From: an uncultured Saprospiraceae bacterium | GTDB lineage: Bacteria > Bacteroidota > Bacteroidia > Chitinophagales > Saprospiraceae | DNA: 64,000 nucleotides | NCBI GenBank assembly: GCA_937980645.1 | Contig: CALJPQ010000001.1 | Span: 104,336 to 168,335 of the forward strand | Direction of reading: 5' to 3' | Shown here: piece by piece, positions 45,654-53,813 of the stretch | How positions within the stretch are numbered: position 1 is the stretch's first letter | How the letters are laid out: each line of letters opens with the position of its first letter | Translations under genes and position numbers: made by a program | Notes under the pieces: generated by a model | Seen by the model: only the letters and a program-made list of their open reading frames with translations | Told to the model about the DNA's origin: nothing | Database searches by the model: none

Positions 45654-46190
45654 TTATCTCCGAGAGTATTTCCGGCCAATGTATTGGATGCCCTCAAACA
45701 TGGTCTTCGTATCTACTTTAACTTCGCCGGGCTTGTTATTGACTTCTACACCGCCCGCCTTTACCTTACCGTTGCGACCGACGCGAATATCGCCAGCTCG
45801 AACTTCATCCGTGGTAACGTGAATAGGGCCACTCAACCCTGCGCAGTCTTGTTTGTTATTCAAAGAAATAACTACCTGATTTTCCTCATTATCATATACA
45901 AGGCAACCAATATTGATCTGGTAATTACCGACCTTTTGCTTGGGCACATTGTACACCGAACCGTCTTCTGTCTGCGTGTCGAGGATAGCATAAAAACGCT
46001 GTCGGGCAAACAATCCCGAGATCCAGATTTTCTTACTGGATTGGGGATCTCGCGTGATGGATACATCCTCAGGGCTGTTGATGTATTCATCTGGCCCAGA
46101 GATAGTAAGCTGCTCGTACGAACCCACAATGGGTTGAGCAAAGGCACTGATGCTCAGCGTAGTGAGCGCGAAAAAAATGAAGTGCTTCAT
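45654..46190 (-). CDS. Small exported protein of unknown function
   Basis: A 178-residue protein. The ATG at 46190 gives a clear signal peptide (MKHFIFFALTTLSISAFAQ). The mature part is mixed, with two cysteines (GCLVYDN and QDCAGLSG) that could form a disulfide, and a glycine-rich C-terminal stretch GDIRVGRNGKVKAGGVEV that looks beta-helical. I do not recognise a family. An opposite-strand reading frame covers most of it, but this strand has the signal peptide and better amino-acid make-up. It may form a pair with the lipoprotein gene 93 bases downstream. Confidence 0.55.
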   Translation of the reverse strand: MKHFIFFALTTLSISAFAQPIVGSYEQLTISGPDEYINSPEDVSITRDPQSSKKIWISGLFARQRFYAILDTQTEDGSVYNVPKQKVGNYQINIGCLVYDNEENQVVISLNNKQDCAGLSGPIHVTTDEVRAGDIRVGRNGKVKAGGVEVNNKPGEVKVDTKTMFEGIQYIGRKYSRR

Positions 46191-46871
46191 GTTGTGAAAA
46201 GATTTTGTGTGATGATTTTCAGACACAAAATGCTCCCCTTAGCACTGCATGACTACAATGGTGCTCATAAAAAGAAAGCAAAATCGGCGTAGTTACTGGA
46301 GGCTCTGTCGGTTACTATTTGTATTGTATAACTTCCTGAAATGAGTTTCTATTGAGCGATTTGCATAAATTAAACTTAACTTAATTTAATATAGAGTCTA
46401 CTTGAATTTAAAGACTTTAACAATACACATCATCATGGAGGAGTAGCCTGCCCAACCATAGAAGCTCTGCAGTCGGCAAAACAGAGGTGCAGACGCCTTG
46501 CTCTCGGCTCGGACAACCAAATAGTCTCATGTACAGGGTGATTTTCTGGTGCAAAGGTTGGCCTACGCCACATGGGGGGTGCCGTGACATAAGTCACGCT
46601 ATAAAGCCGGTTATCGCTACTTTAACACAAGATTAGTTGTAAGAATTGTGTGTTGTTAAAGTTGCATATAATTCTGTTAACCAATTGTATATACGGCACA
46701 ATTGTTGACGCGTTTGAGACGTCCGCTCTGGTAAGGCTACTGCTGCCAGTGAAAGAGAATATCCAGATCGGTACTGGATAGTAAGCATATTACGGCTTGC
46801 TTACGCAAGGCCAGTTACTCGCAGGCGTATACCTCGTAAATGTGCCGCAGCGGTGATTTTTTCAATAAGGG
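46191..46871. other. Long AT-rich non-coding region
   Basis: I find no gene in these 681 bases. The left half is clearly AT-rich (for example TTAACTTAATTTAATATAG near 46376), unlike the rest of the window. It contains a CRP/FNR-like palindrome (46584-46597) and a small CTTGC/GCAAG hairpin near 46797-46810. No tRNA, riboswitch or known small RNA is recognisable. It may hold the promoter of the small exported protein and possibly an unannotated RNA. Confidence 0.4.
46584..46597. promoter_or_regulatory. CRP/FNR-like palindromic site (GTGA-N6-TCAC)
   Basis: GTGACATAAGTCAC is a perfect 5+5 palindrome around four bases, flanked by C and G. It has the GTGA-N6-TCAC form of CRP/FNR-family operators. 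No gene start lies close by, so function is uncertain. Confidence 0.3.
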
Positions 46872-48011
46872 CTATCCCCTTGGTCGCGTACTCATGATCG
46901 CCACCAATTGGTCTATATCCACGTTTTCGTGAATGAGCTCGGTGGCGCGTCTGACTTTCCAGGGAGTGCGTGTGTTGATCTTGACTTCCAGCGCATTAAT
47001 GCGCAGGGCTGCACCGTAAGTATCTAAGGCGGACTCTACGACTGGAATTTGATACTGCTGAATGACGTCGCGACACAACGGATCTGCCTGCACCGGTGGG
47101 TGGCCGTCTTCAGCACCCGTTACTAAGATGCCGGCAATATCGGGGTGAGAGACACCCTGACTTTGCGCCATGTGCATCATTTTACGCAATACCTCGGGCA
47201 GGCGCAGGGCATTTGAAACGATGAGGATATTTCGATGGGCCTTAAGGTCATAGGTTTCGACTAAAGAGCCAGAAACTACCGTTGCTATCCGATTTTCCAT
47301 TTTTTCAGGGTGAAAGACTACGCGCCCTTGTACGGCCTTTCGTATTTGCTCAAAAAGCGGAAACATCATGCTCTCGTCGTAGGGGATGACACCCAGCAGT
47401 GGTATCCCCCACGCATTCAGCACTTTGCCCAGATAAAGGCGGATTTTCTCCATTTTATCGGGCAACACCTTGTTGACGATGACGCCTTCTATCGGAATGC
47501 CTTCTTTTCGGAAAAGGGCCAGGGCCAGCGTCATTTCGTCAATGGTGCGGCCGATGCCGCCGCGAACAATCAAAATGACCCGCGCTCCCAATAAGCGTGC
47601 CACCACAGCATTGGAAAGGCCCACGATGCTGCCCACGCCCGGATGCCCGGTACCCTCGAAGACTACCCAATCGAAGTCAGCCGCTGCAAAGTGCTGCCCG
47701 GCATGGAACAGCTGCTGCTGAAAACTGAAGTCTACTGGGGCATCCCAAAACGCCTGTGTAGCCCCTTCACCTAAAATCACCGGGCTGTGTACCGCCGGCT
47801 CTAAGTTGAAATTAAGAGCGCGTGCAAAGAGGAGCGCATCTTTATCGGCTTTCAGCCCATCTTCCAGGCTGATGTATTCCTGACCGACCGGTTTACAATA
47901 GCCCACCTTGAAGCCACGCGCCAGGAGCGCCGAGGTGATGCCTAACGTACAGGTCGTTTTGCCTACGTGCTGATTGGTAGCGGCTACATAAAGGCGGTGT
48001 TGGGTCGGCAT
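46872..48011 (-). CDS. BioD/CobB-like P-loop protein with DRTGG domain
   Basis: A 379-residue protein. The first ~210 residues resemble dethiobiotin synthetase/cobyrinate amidase P-loop proteins: YVAATNQHVGKTTCTLGI (P-loop with GKTT at about 18-21), GYCKPVGQEY, FDWVVFEGTGHPGVGSIVGL and VILIVRGGIGRTIDE. Residues about 225-330 form a DRTGG domain, as in the N-terminal half of long phosphotransacetylases. No acyltransferase domain follows, so this is a stand-alone version of that regulatory pair; such proteins are called phosphotransacetylase-family proteins, with no proven role. It lies six bases after the flavoprotein gene, indicating one operon. Confidence 0.75.
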   Translation of the reverse strand: MPTQHRLYVAATNQHVGKTTCTLGITSALLARGFKVGYCKPVGQEYISLEDGLKADKDALLFARALNFNLEPAVHSPVILGEGATQAFWDAPVDFSFQQQLFHAGQHFAAADFDWVVFEGTGHPGVGSIVGLSNAVVARLLGARVILIVRGGIGRTIDEMTLALALFRKEGIPIEGVIVNKVLPDKMEKIRLYLGKVLNAWGIPLLGVIPYDESMMFPLFEQIRKAVQGRVVFHPEKMENRIATVVSGSLVETYDLKAHRNILIVSNALRLPEVLRKMMHMAQSQGVSHPDIAGILVTGAEDGHPPVQADPLCRDVIQQYQIPVVESALDTYGAALRINALEVKINTRTPWKVRRATELIHENVDIDQLVAIMSTRPRG

Positions 48012-48017
48012 TGTTCG

Positions 48018-49328
48018 TCAGAGTATTGTTAGCAATTCGCTGTAGGTAGGGTGGGGTAGGGGACTGGCCCGGAGTGCTTCCCAGGTAAGGCCATGGTGTA
48101 TAGCAACCTGTATCATCGCCAGGATGTCAATGGCATGTGCGCCAAAAGCGGCTGCGCCCAGGATTTGTCCAGAGGCTTTGCTTACCTTAACTTTAAGAAC
48201 ACCCTTTTCTTCGCCGGTTATTTGAGCCTTAAGAAGTTGACTAAAAGGTTTCCTTACAAGATAGGTTTCGTCGGAAAGGGCCGTATCGCCTAACTGTCCG
48301 ATAGGTAGATGCGTGTAAACGGCTTCCACCAACGGCTTAGGGCGCAGCGCTGAAGCGTCGCCATGTAAGATGTGTTGAACGGCAATGCGCGCCTGCATTT
48401 GCGCCTGGTTGACCATCATGGGCGCTCCTGTAGCGTCGCCAATAGCATAGAGATTGGGAATACTGCTCTGGCAAAATTCATTGACTCGAACGGCACCACT
48501 TTCCGTCAAAGCCAGTTGTTCCGGAGCGCCTTTCCAGAAGGTGGTGTCGGCCTTTCGGCCTGCGGCAATAAAGCCGTGGGAACCGCGATAGGTTTTCCCT
48601 TCGGCTGTCTGAGCGATGACCTCTTCCCCTTCCACTTTTAGCGAAATGACCGAGGCGTCTTTCACAACCTGAATGCCCAAATCTTCTGCTAACCAAGTTT
48701 CTAGGGCTTGCACTACTTCAGCATCCATACGTGGCAGTAGGCGAGGGCCTTTTTGCAATAAAACGACCTCCGAACCTGCCGCTGCAAAGGCCGAAGCGTA
48801 TTCGACGCCCGTAACACCGCCTCCTACCATAAGCAGTCGAGAGGGTAGGGCCTCCATAGCTCCTGCTAAGCGCGGAGCAATGATGCGCGGCGGGGCGGGC
48901 TTAACCTGTGACGTAAATACCGGCTCTGAGCCTGTAGCCGCTATCACATACTGTGCCGTCAGCGTTAACGCCGCTGCAGTCTCCGGGTTGGAAACTCTTA
49001 TTTCGTTTGGGGCAATGACTTCACCTTTGCCTGAATATACGGAAGCTCCAGAGGCTTCCAGTCGGGCACGAGTCTCTTGCGCCACTCGTTGCGTTTGGGC
49101 TTTTATCTTTTCGCGCACCTGTGACAAGGAGAAAGACTGTTGGCCCTGCGATAAGGCTTTGTGGGTTTCTTCCAGCCATATTTTGGAAGGCACCAGACTG
49201 CCCCACGTCGAACGCCCGCCCAGCGGCATGTCGGCCACCAGTGCCGTTCGCAATCCCGAATCGGCGGCCAGAAGTGCCGCCTCAATGCCCGCTGGGCCTC
49301 CACCCAAAATTACAACATTGTATTTCAT
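48018..49328 (-). CDS. Disulfide-reductase-like flavoprotein lacking the redox cysteines
   Basis: A 436-residue protein of the class I pyridine nucleotide-disulfide oxidoreductase fold (lipoamide dehydrogenase, mercuric reductase). FAD motifs are intact (VVILGGGPAGIEAA at about 5-18; NLYAIGDATG), as is the NAD(P) site (MVGGGVTGVEYASAFAAAGSEV in part) and the C-terminal LPHPTYSE. The active-site motif GGTCxNxGCxPSK is replaced by GGRSTWGSLVPSK, so both cysteines are lost (S40 and L45). It cannot cycle a disulfide in the classical way; a different two-electron acceptor or a structural role is likely. It is cotranscribed with the BioD/DRTGG gene. Confidence 0.82.
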   Translation of the reverse strand: MKYNVVILGGGPAGIEAALLAADSGLRTALVADMPLGGRSTWGSLVPSKIWLEETHKALSQGQQSFSLSQVREKIKAQTQRVAQETRARLEASGASVYSGKGEVIAPNEIRVSNPETAAALTLTAQYVIAATGSEPVFTSQVKPAPPRIIAPRLAGAMEALPSRLLMVGGGVTGVEYASAFAAAGSEVVLLQKGPRLLPRMDAEVVQALETWLAEDLGIQVVKDASVISLKVEGEEVIAQTAEGKTYRGSHGFIAAGRKADTTFWKGAPEQLALTESGAVRVNEFCQSSIPNLYAIGDATGAPMMVNQAQMQARIAVQHILHGDASALRPKPLVEAVYTHLPIGQLGDTALSDETYLVRKPFSQLLKAQITGEEKGVLKVKVSKASGQILGAAAFGAHAIDILAMIQVAIHHGLTWEALRASPLPHPTYSELLTIL

Positions 49329-49367
49329 CCTGCAATGATACTGACTACCAGATATTTAAATAAAATA

Positions 49368-49402
49368 AGCGGGGGCAGAAAGATACAGATCCCGCCCCCG
49401 CT
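49368..49402 (-). terminator. Terminator after the peroxiredoxin gene
   Basis: A 9-bp AGCGGGGGC/GCCCCCGCT stem (49368-49376 with 49394-49402) is followed on the minus strand by TTATTTTATTT. It lies between the peroxiredoxin stop and the flavoprotein start. Confidence 0.65.
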
Positions 49403-49418
49403 CGATACCATACCGCAA

Positions 49419-50081
49419 TTACTTCAGTTCGCATTTGGCTAAATAAAAGTCCACCATCTCGTAGTCGCTCTTCAGCCGCTCGTTGAGTTCGTCCAGCGTT
49501 TTAGGCGGTGGCACGATGGCTTTTTCACCCGGCTTCCAGTTGAGCGGCATGGCGCACTTGTATTGGTCAGCTGTTTGTAGGGCAATCAGCGCACGCTTGA
49601 TCTCCTCCATGTTACGGCCCACGTTCAGCGGGTAGTACATGATGAGGCGAATGGTGAAATTCGGGTCAATGAAAAACACCGCGCGCACGGCAGCCGTTTC
49701 GCTCTCGCCAGGCTGCAACATGCCATACAACTTCGCCACCGACATGTCCAGATCAGCCACAATTGGGAAGTCGAAGAGTACACCCGTTTTTTCGCGCACA
49801 TTCTGAACCCACGCTACGTGCGAGTGAATGCTGTCAATGCTCAGACCCATTAACTTCGTATTGCGCTCCTCGAAAAACTTCTTCTCCAGTGCAAAGCCAC
49901 TCATCTCCGTCGTGCATACCGGCGTAAAATCGGCCGGGTGCGAGAAGAAGATAACCCAATGACCGCGCGCATAGTCCGAAAAGCGCAGTTTACCCAACGT
50001 CGTCATCGCTTCAAAATCCGGTGCCGGATCGCCAATGCGAGGCATTACTGTTGGAATCTTACCATTATTTGCATTTTCCAT
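49419..50081 (-). CDS. Peroxiredoxin of the Prx6 (1-Cys) type
   Basis: A 220-residue peroxiredoxin. FFSHPADFTPVCTTEMSGF contains the conserved T53 and peroxidatic cysteine C56 of the PxxxTxxC motif. The length and a long C-terminal extension (NVGRNMEEIKRALIALQTADQ and beyond, in part) match the Prx6/AhpC-like archaeal-type group. It reduces hydrogen peroxide and organic peroxides in the cytoplasm. A second cysteine near the C terminus (CELK) could take part in resolving. A strong Shine-Dalgarno sequence precedes it, unusual in this window. Confidence 0.93.
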   Translation of the reverse strand: MENANNGKIPTVMPRIGDPAPDFEAMTTLGKLRFSDYARGHWVIFFSHPADFTPVCTTEMSGFALEKKFFEERNTKLMGLSIDSIHSHVAWVQNVREKTGVLFDFPIVADLDMSVAKLYGMLQPGESETAAVRAVFFIDPNFTIRLIMYYPLNVGRNMEEIKRALIALQTADQYKCAMPLNWKPGEKAIVPPPKTLDELNERLKSDYEMVDFYLAKCELK

Positions 50082-50087
50082 AGCTAA

Positions 50088-50093
50088 CTCCTT
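50088..50093 (-). promoter_or_regulatory. Strong Shine-Dalgarno sequence of the peroxiredoxin gene
   Basis: The minus strand reads AAGGAG six bases before the ATG at 50081. Most other genes here lack such a site, which fits high expression of the peroxiredoxin. Confidence 0.65.
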
Positions 50094-50121
50094 TTTTATT
50101 TATTGTTGAAAAAATATGCTA

Positions 50122-50129
50122 CAAAGTTC
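50122..50129 (-). promoter_or_regulatory. Possible -7 box for the peroxiredoxin gene
   Basis: The minus strand reads GAACTTTG, one mismatch to TAnnTTTG, 40 bases before the start codon. Confidence 0.3.
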
Positions 50130-50186
50130 TTCGAGCTTACCAGGCAGCTGTTAGACCGTTTTCCGGCATGTGCGGTACTTTTTCAC

Positions 50187-50194
50187 GTCCTTTG
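50187..50194 (+). promoter_or_regulatory. Possible -7 box for the ATP-cone nuclease gene
   Basis: GTCCTTTGCCC has two mismatches in the first two bases of TAnnTTTG but keeps the CCTTTGCCC context seen at other promoters here, 46 bases before the ATG. Confidence 0.3.
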
Positions 50195-50240
50195 CCCGCA
50201 AGCTAATTTTTATGCTCATTTATGATAGATAATTTATATT

Positions 50241-51077
50241 ATGTTAAATAATCCTATTCGGAAAGCCTCTGGTGAAGTCGTGGCATTTGAGCCATCGAAG
50301 TTGCGCACATCGTTGCAGCGCGCTGGTGCCACGGCTGACGAAGCGGATGCTGTGGTGCAGGCTATTTTGAGGGATTGGCCTTCGATGACGACAACGAAGC
50401 AGGTTTATCGGCGCGCCCATCGGTTGCTTCGACGCTACAACAAGACAGCGGCCACGCGCTATTCGCTCAAGCAGGCGCTTTTTGCGCTTGGGCCCTCAGG
50501 CTACCCTTTTGAGACCTTCATAGCCCGACTGCTGGAAGCCGACGGGTATTCCGTAGAAAAAGGCATAGTCAGAAATGGCCAATGCATCGCACACGAAGTA
50601 GATATTTTGGCTGAGAAAGAAAATGAAATTATATTTGGAGAGTGTAAGTTTAGGAATAATCAGCAGTTGACCAACGACGTTAAAGTGGCTCTTTACATTC
50701 GAGCCAGGTATGAAGATTTGCTGCGGGGGGATTTGAATGCCTGGTTGGCCAAAGGATATTCGGCGCGCTGTTTCGTATTTACCAATACCCGTTATACGGA
50801 AGACGCTCTGCGCTATGGCGTCTGTGCCCAAATGACATTGGTGGGCTGGGACTCGCCCAATGGGTATGGTTTGCGCGACTGGGTCAACCGCACAGGGCTG
50901 CATCCGCTGACTTGTCTGCACAGCCTCACCCGCCAGGAGAAAAGCATGCTGGTTGAAGAGGAAAAACTGGTATTGGCGCAAGACCTGCTCCAAAGGCCTG
51001 CGGCCTTAGAGCGACTCAGTATCCCGGCAGGGCGGAAAAAGACCATCCTGGAAGAGCTCGAAGGCCTGTGCAGGTAA
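50241..51077 (+). CDS. ATP-cone domain fused to an Mrr-like restriction endonuclease domain
   Basis: A 278-residue protein. Residues 1-88 form an ATP-cone (RKASGEVVAFEPSKLRTSLQ opening, in part), the nucleotide-sensing domain best known from ribonucleotide reductases and NrdR. Residues about 89-215 form a PD-(D/E)xK nuclease domain: PFETFIARLLEADGY (E93), HEVDILAEKENEIIFGECKF with D121, E134 and K136. The set matches Mrr/HJC-type restriction endonucleases. It is probably a DNA nuclease gated by ATP or dATP binding. The flanking genes encode a peroxiredoxin and a TonB receptor and offer no clue. No methyltransferase is adjacent. Confidence 0.8.
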   Translation: MLNNPIRKASGEVVAFEPSKLRTSLQRAGATADEADAVVQAILRDWPSMTTTKQVYRRAHRLLRRYNKTAATRYSLKQALFALGPSGYPFETFIARLLEADGYSVEKGIVRNGQCIAHEVDILAEKENEIIFGECKFRNNQQLTNDVKVALYIRARYEDLLRGDLNAWLAKGYSARCFVFTNTRYTEDALRYGVCAQMTLVGWDSPNGYGLRDWVNRTGLHPLTCLHSLTRQEKSMLVEEEKLVLAQDLLQRPAALERLSIPAGRKKTILEELEGLCR

Positions 51078-51147
51078 GGCCTCTACCCTACCCTGCTGCC
51101 GGGACGTCTTTTTGATTTTTTTAAAATTCTGATTTCCAGTGTTTGTG

Positions 51148-53145
51148 TCAATAATCAAAAACCAGCCGAACAAATCCGTTTCGCCCGGGCTCCGGGAAGC
51201 CTTCTACTAAGGCGTAGTTTCTGTCCAGCAGGTTGAAGCCACCGGCCTCTATGGCCAAGAAGCGCCACAGTTGTACGTGCCCTTTGGCATTCACCACGGC
51301 AAAGGCACCGCTGGTAGTACCGTAGGAGGTACTGTATCGCTGGGAGCAGTATTTTCCCCAAAGGGTGAACCAGATACCGGGACGCACGTGGTATTCCGCG
51401 CTGACGGCCACTTTGTGTTCAGGAACGTCGGTAAAGAAGAGGTCGGGATTGGTCAGGTTACGCCGACGAATAAAGGAGTACTGAGCCGCAATACGCATTT
51501 TAGCCCCCCACCAGTAACGTAATTCGGCCTCTGCCCCGTAGAAGACAGCTTTGCCTGCATTTTGCTGTTGGGCCAACAGGCGGTTAGTGGCCTCGTCGCG
51601 TACAGCATTGTCCACCAGCACTATGACATCACTCAGGCGGCTATGGAATAACGCTGTGCGCCCCTGCAGGTGTTGGGTCAGCCAGCCTTCGTAACCTACC
51701 TCCACGTTCCAGGCATTTTCAGGGGCAAGCCCAGGGTTGGGTACGGCGGCACCCAGACGAAACGAATAGCGGTCTTTGAGTGTAGGGAAGCGCGTTTTGC
51801 GCGCCAGCGAGGCAAACAGGCGCGTCTGGCCGCTCACTGCCCAGGCGGCACTGATCTGGCCGTTTAAGGCGTCGTTATAATTTTCTTCAAAAGGTATAAT
51901 TTCCTGACGTTGTGTGTTATAGTATGCAGCCTCCAAAGAAGCCCGCCGATTGTAGCTGATGCCCGCGCTAAGTTGAGCGGGACCCAGAAGCATCACATCT
52001 TCGGCACCGATGGACAGGTTATCGTCGGCCATGCGGATACGCGGTGTGGTGGGGGTGAATTCTTCGTGCACATCTCTTTTGTAGTGTGCTGCGATTTTGA
52101 GAAAATGCCGGGGCCATTTTTCGATGCCGTATTCTAGCGATCCGCCCCAGGTGTAGTCGTCGTAGATGCTGGTAAAGGCATAGGGGCGGGTTTGAGTGGT
52201 GTAGGTGGCATCGTCATAGCTGCGCAGTTCGTTGTCGAAGATGTCGTAAAACAGGCGCGTCTTGACATAAGTCTGGCTACCCAGGGGTGTTCGACTGATG
52301 AAGTAGAGGCTTTCCTTATTCCAGCGAGGCCACTGCCAGTAGCGCGGGCGGTTGAACTGGTTGTTCTGCGCGTCGGCACCAGCATATAGCGGATTGCCTT
52401 TTTTCCCTTCCTGACGAAGGTAAGCCACCGAGTACTCGTGTCCTGCGGCGGGTTGCCAGCCTACTTTTGCGTTTATCTTGTTGTCTTCGTTCCAGGCGTT
52501 GGCGCGTCGCCCGCCATCTTCGAAGCGCGTAGGGGTGAAGTTTTTAGCCAGTGGAAACGAGTCTCGTTGCAGATGGGAGAGGCCTAACTGCGCATAAAAT
52601 TGGCCCCATGTGCCGCCTACATTCAGGTGCGCCTGGCGACCTGCGGTGATAAGCCCCAACGCCCCATTAGCCTCAAAAGGCCGGCTAGGTTTACGTGTTA
52701 CTAAGTTAATGGCGCCGCCCAAAGTATTAGGGCCGTAAAGGACGGAACTGCCGCCCTTAGCCACCTGAATTTCCGCCAGATCAAACGTAGTGAAGCGCCC
52801 CATATCCACGTATCCGTCGAAAGGCACGTACACCGGAATACCGTCCACAAACACTGGCACCTGACGCAGGTCAAAGCCGCGTACCCATACGACCGACTCG
52901 TTACGCGCGCCAATGTTAGCTATGTGTATGCCCGGTAGCAGATTGAGGGCCTCTGAAAGCGTCTGCCGGTGATAGCGCTCCAAAAGTTGGGCCGTGATAA
53001 CCTGTGCCGCATCGGTTCGGGCTGAAGGGGCCTCAATGAGCACCAGACCAAGGCTGTACAGTGGCAAACTATCGCTCTGGGCTGCAATGTAAGAAGGCGT
53101 TAAACTTGCCATAACCGCACACAGGGTAGATATCCATTTTGCCAT
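51148..53145 (-). CDS. TonB-dependent outer-membrane receptor
   Basis: A 665-residue receptor with a signal peptide (about 1-22). The plug domain has SEALNLLPGIHIANIG, VWVRGFDLRQVPVFVDGIPVY (in part) and VLYGPNTLGGAINLVTRKP; the barrel ends in LVFDY, with an aromatic near the terminus as expected. There is no carboxypeptidase-like N-terminal domain and no SusD partner, so it is closer to siderophore or cobalamin receptors than to the SusC class. The ligand cannot be read from the sequence and no riboswitch is visible in its 155-base upstream gap. A TTTATTTGCCCC stretch on the minus strand 27 bases before the start is a weak -7 candidate. Confidence 0.88.
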   Translation of the reverse strand: MAKWISTLCAVMASLTPSYIAAQSDSLPLYSLGLVLIEAPSARTDAAQVITAQLLERYHRQTLSEALNLLPGIHIANIGARNESVVWVRGFDLRQVPVFVDGIPVYVPFDGYVDMGRFTTFDLAEIQVAKGGSSVLYGPNTLGGAINLVTRKPSRPFEANGALGLITAGRQAHLNVGGTWGQFYAQLGLSHLQRDSFPLAKNFTPTRFEDGGRRANAWNEDNKINAKVGWQPAAGHEYSVAYLRQEGKKGNPLYAGADAQNNQFNRPRYWQWPRWNKESLYFISRTPLGSQTYVKTRLFYDIFDNELRSYDDATYTTQTRPYAFTSIYDDYTWGGSLEYGIEKWPRHFLKIAAHYKRDVHEEFTPTTPRIRMADDNLSIGAEDVMLLGPAQLSAGISYNRRASLEAAYYNTQRQEIIPFEENYNDALNGQISAAWAVSGQTRLFASLARKTRFPTLKDRYSFRLGAAVPNPGLAPENAWNVEVGYEGWLTQHLQGRTALFHSRLSDVIVLVDNAVRDEATNRLLAQQQNAGKAVFYGAEAELRYWWGAKMRIAAQYSFIRRRNLTNPDLFFTDVPEHKVAVSAEYHVRPGIWFTLWGKYCSQRYSTSYGTTSGAFAVVNAKGHVQLWRFLAIEAGGFNLLDRNYALVEGFPEPGRNGFVRLVFDY

Positions 53146-53300
53146 ATGTTTACTTTTTTTAGTTCAAGGGGCAAATAAAGCCAGTAATCAATATACTTAT
53201 TTATGGATTTTATGGCGCTAAAACCGTTTTTTAAGGCCTGCCGAAGGCCCAATTTCATGCTATGCCACACACCGGGGCATGCCACAACCTTTACTGCTGT

Positions 53301-53708
53301 TTATTCTAAAAACCGCTCCCTCCACTCTGCCCGAGGCATCCAGCAGGTTTCCGACCGGCCAAACCACCGGTAGCGATGATGTGCTATCCAATCATAGACA
53401 ACATCGCGTATTGAACGGGGCACAACCCTGAAGACGGCCAACAGCGACCAGGGAAACCCCAGCCGGCGTACTACCTCGAGCGCCGCATCGGAGCGCACGT
53501 AGGCTCGATCGCCCACCACCACTACGACAGTGTCCATCGTTTCTGGTATGCCTAAATCTTTCAGAAGCTGTTGTCCGACTTCCGATTGCAGCGACGCAAA
53601 GCGAAAAAGGCCCGCCCTGTCGCGCTTCAGCACCCACTGAACGGAGCCGGCACACAGATGGCATACACCATCGAAGAGCAAGATCAGCGAACTTTGCGCA
53701 GATTTCAC
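53301..53708 (-). CDS. DCC-family thiol-disulfide oxidoreductase-like protein (DUF393)
   Basis: A 135-residue protein with LLFDGVCHLC near the N terminus (C16, C19), the DxxCxxC mark of the DCC family, then FRFASLQSEVGQQLL and a C-terminal YDWIAHHRYRWFGRSETC. Family members look like small thioredoxin-fold proteins; physiological roles are not settled. The start is a GTG at 53708. It is divergent from the gene at 53814. Confidence 0.85.
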   Translation of the reverse strand: MKSAQSSLILLFDGVCHLCAGSVQWVLKRDRAGLFRFASLQSEVGQQLLKDLGIPETMDTVVVVVGDRAYVRSDAALEVVRRLGFPWSLLAVFRVVPRSIRDVVYDWIAHHRYRWFGRSETCWMPRAEWRERFLE

Positions 53709-53781
53709 AACGGCTAAACGACGAGGAACGGGTTTCGTTCGTTTCTACGTTCGCTAACATTGAAAAAAGACATGCCTGCTG

Positions 53782-53788
53782 TACTTTG
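53782..53788 (+). promoter_or_regulatory. -7-like box (TACTTTG) for the gene at 53814
   Basis: TACTTTGCCC has one base fewer than TAnnTTTG and lies 25 bases before the ATG at 53814. It argues that the upstream codons of the longer frame (from 53760) are not translated. Confidence 0.4.
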
Positions 53789-53813
53789 CCCGTTTTTCAT
53801 TGACCTTGAACCG

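Noticed and set aside
45684..46292. 202-residue plus-strand reading frame opposite the small exported protein
   Set aside because: The minus-strand frame has a clear signal peptide and normal composition; this one lacks both.
53146..53300. Cobalamin riboswitch before the TonB receptor gene
   Set aside because: The gap is only 155 bases and has no B12-box-like sequence or complex fold.
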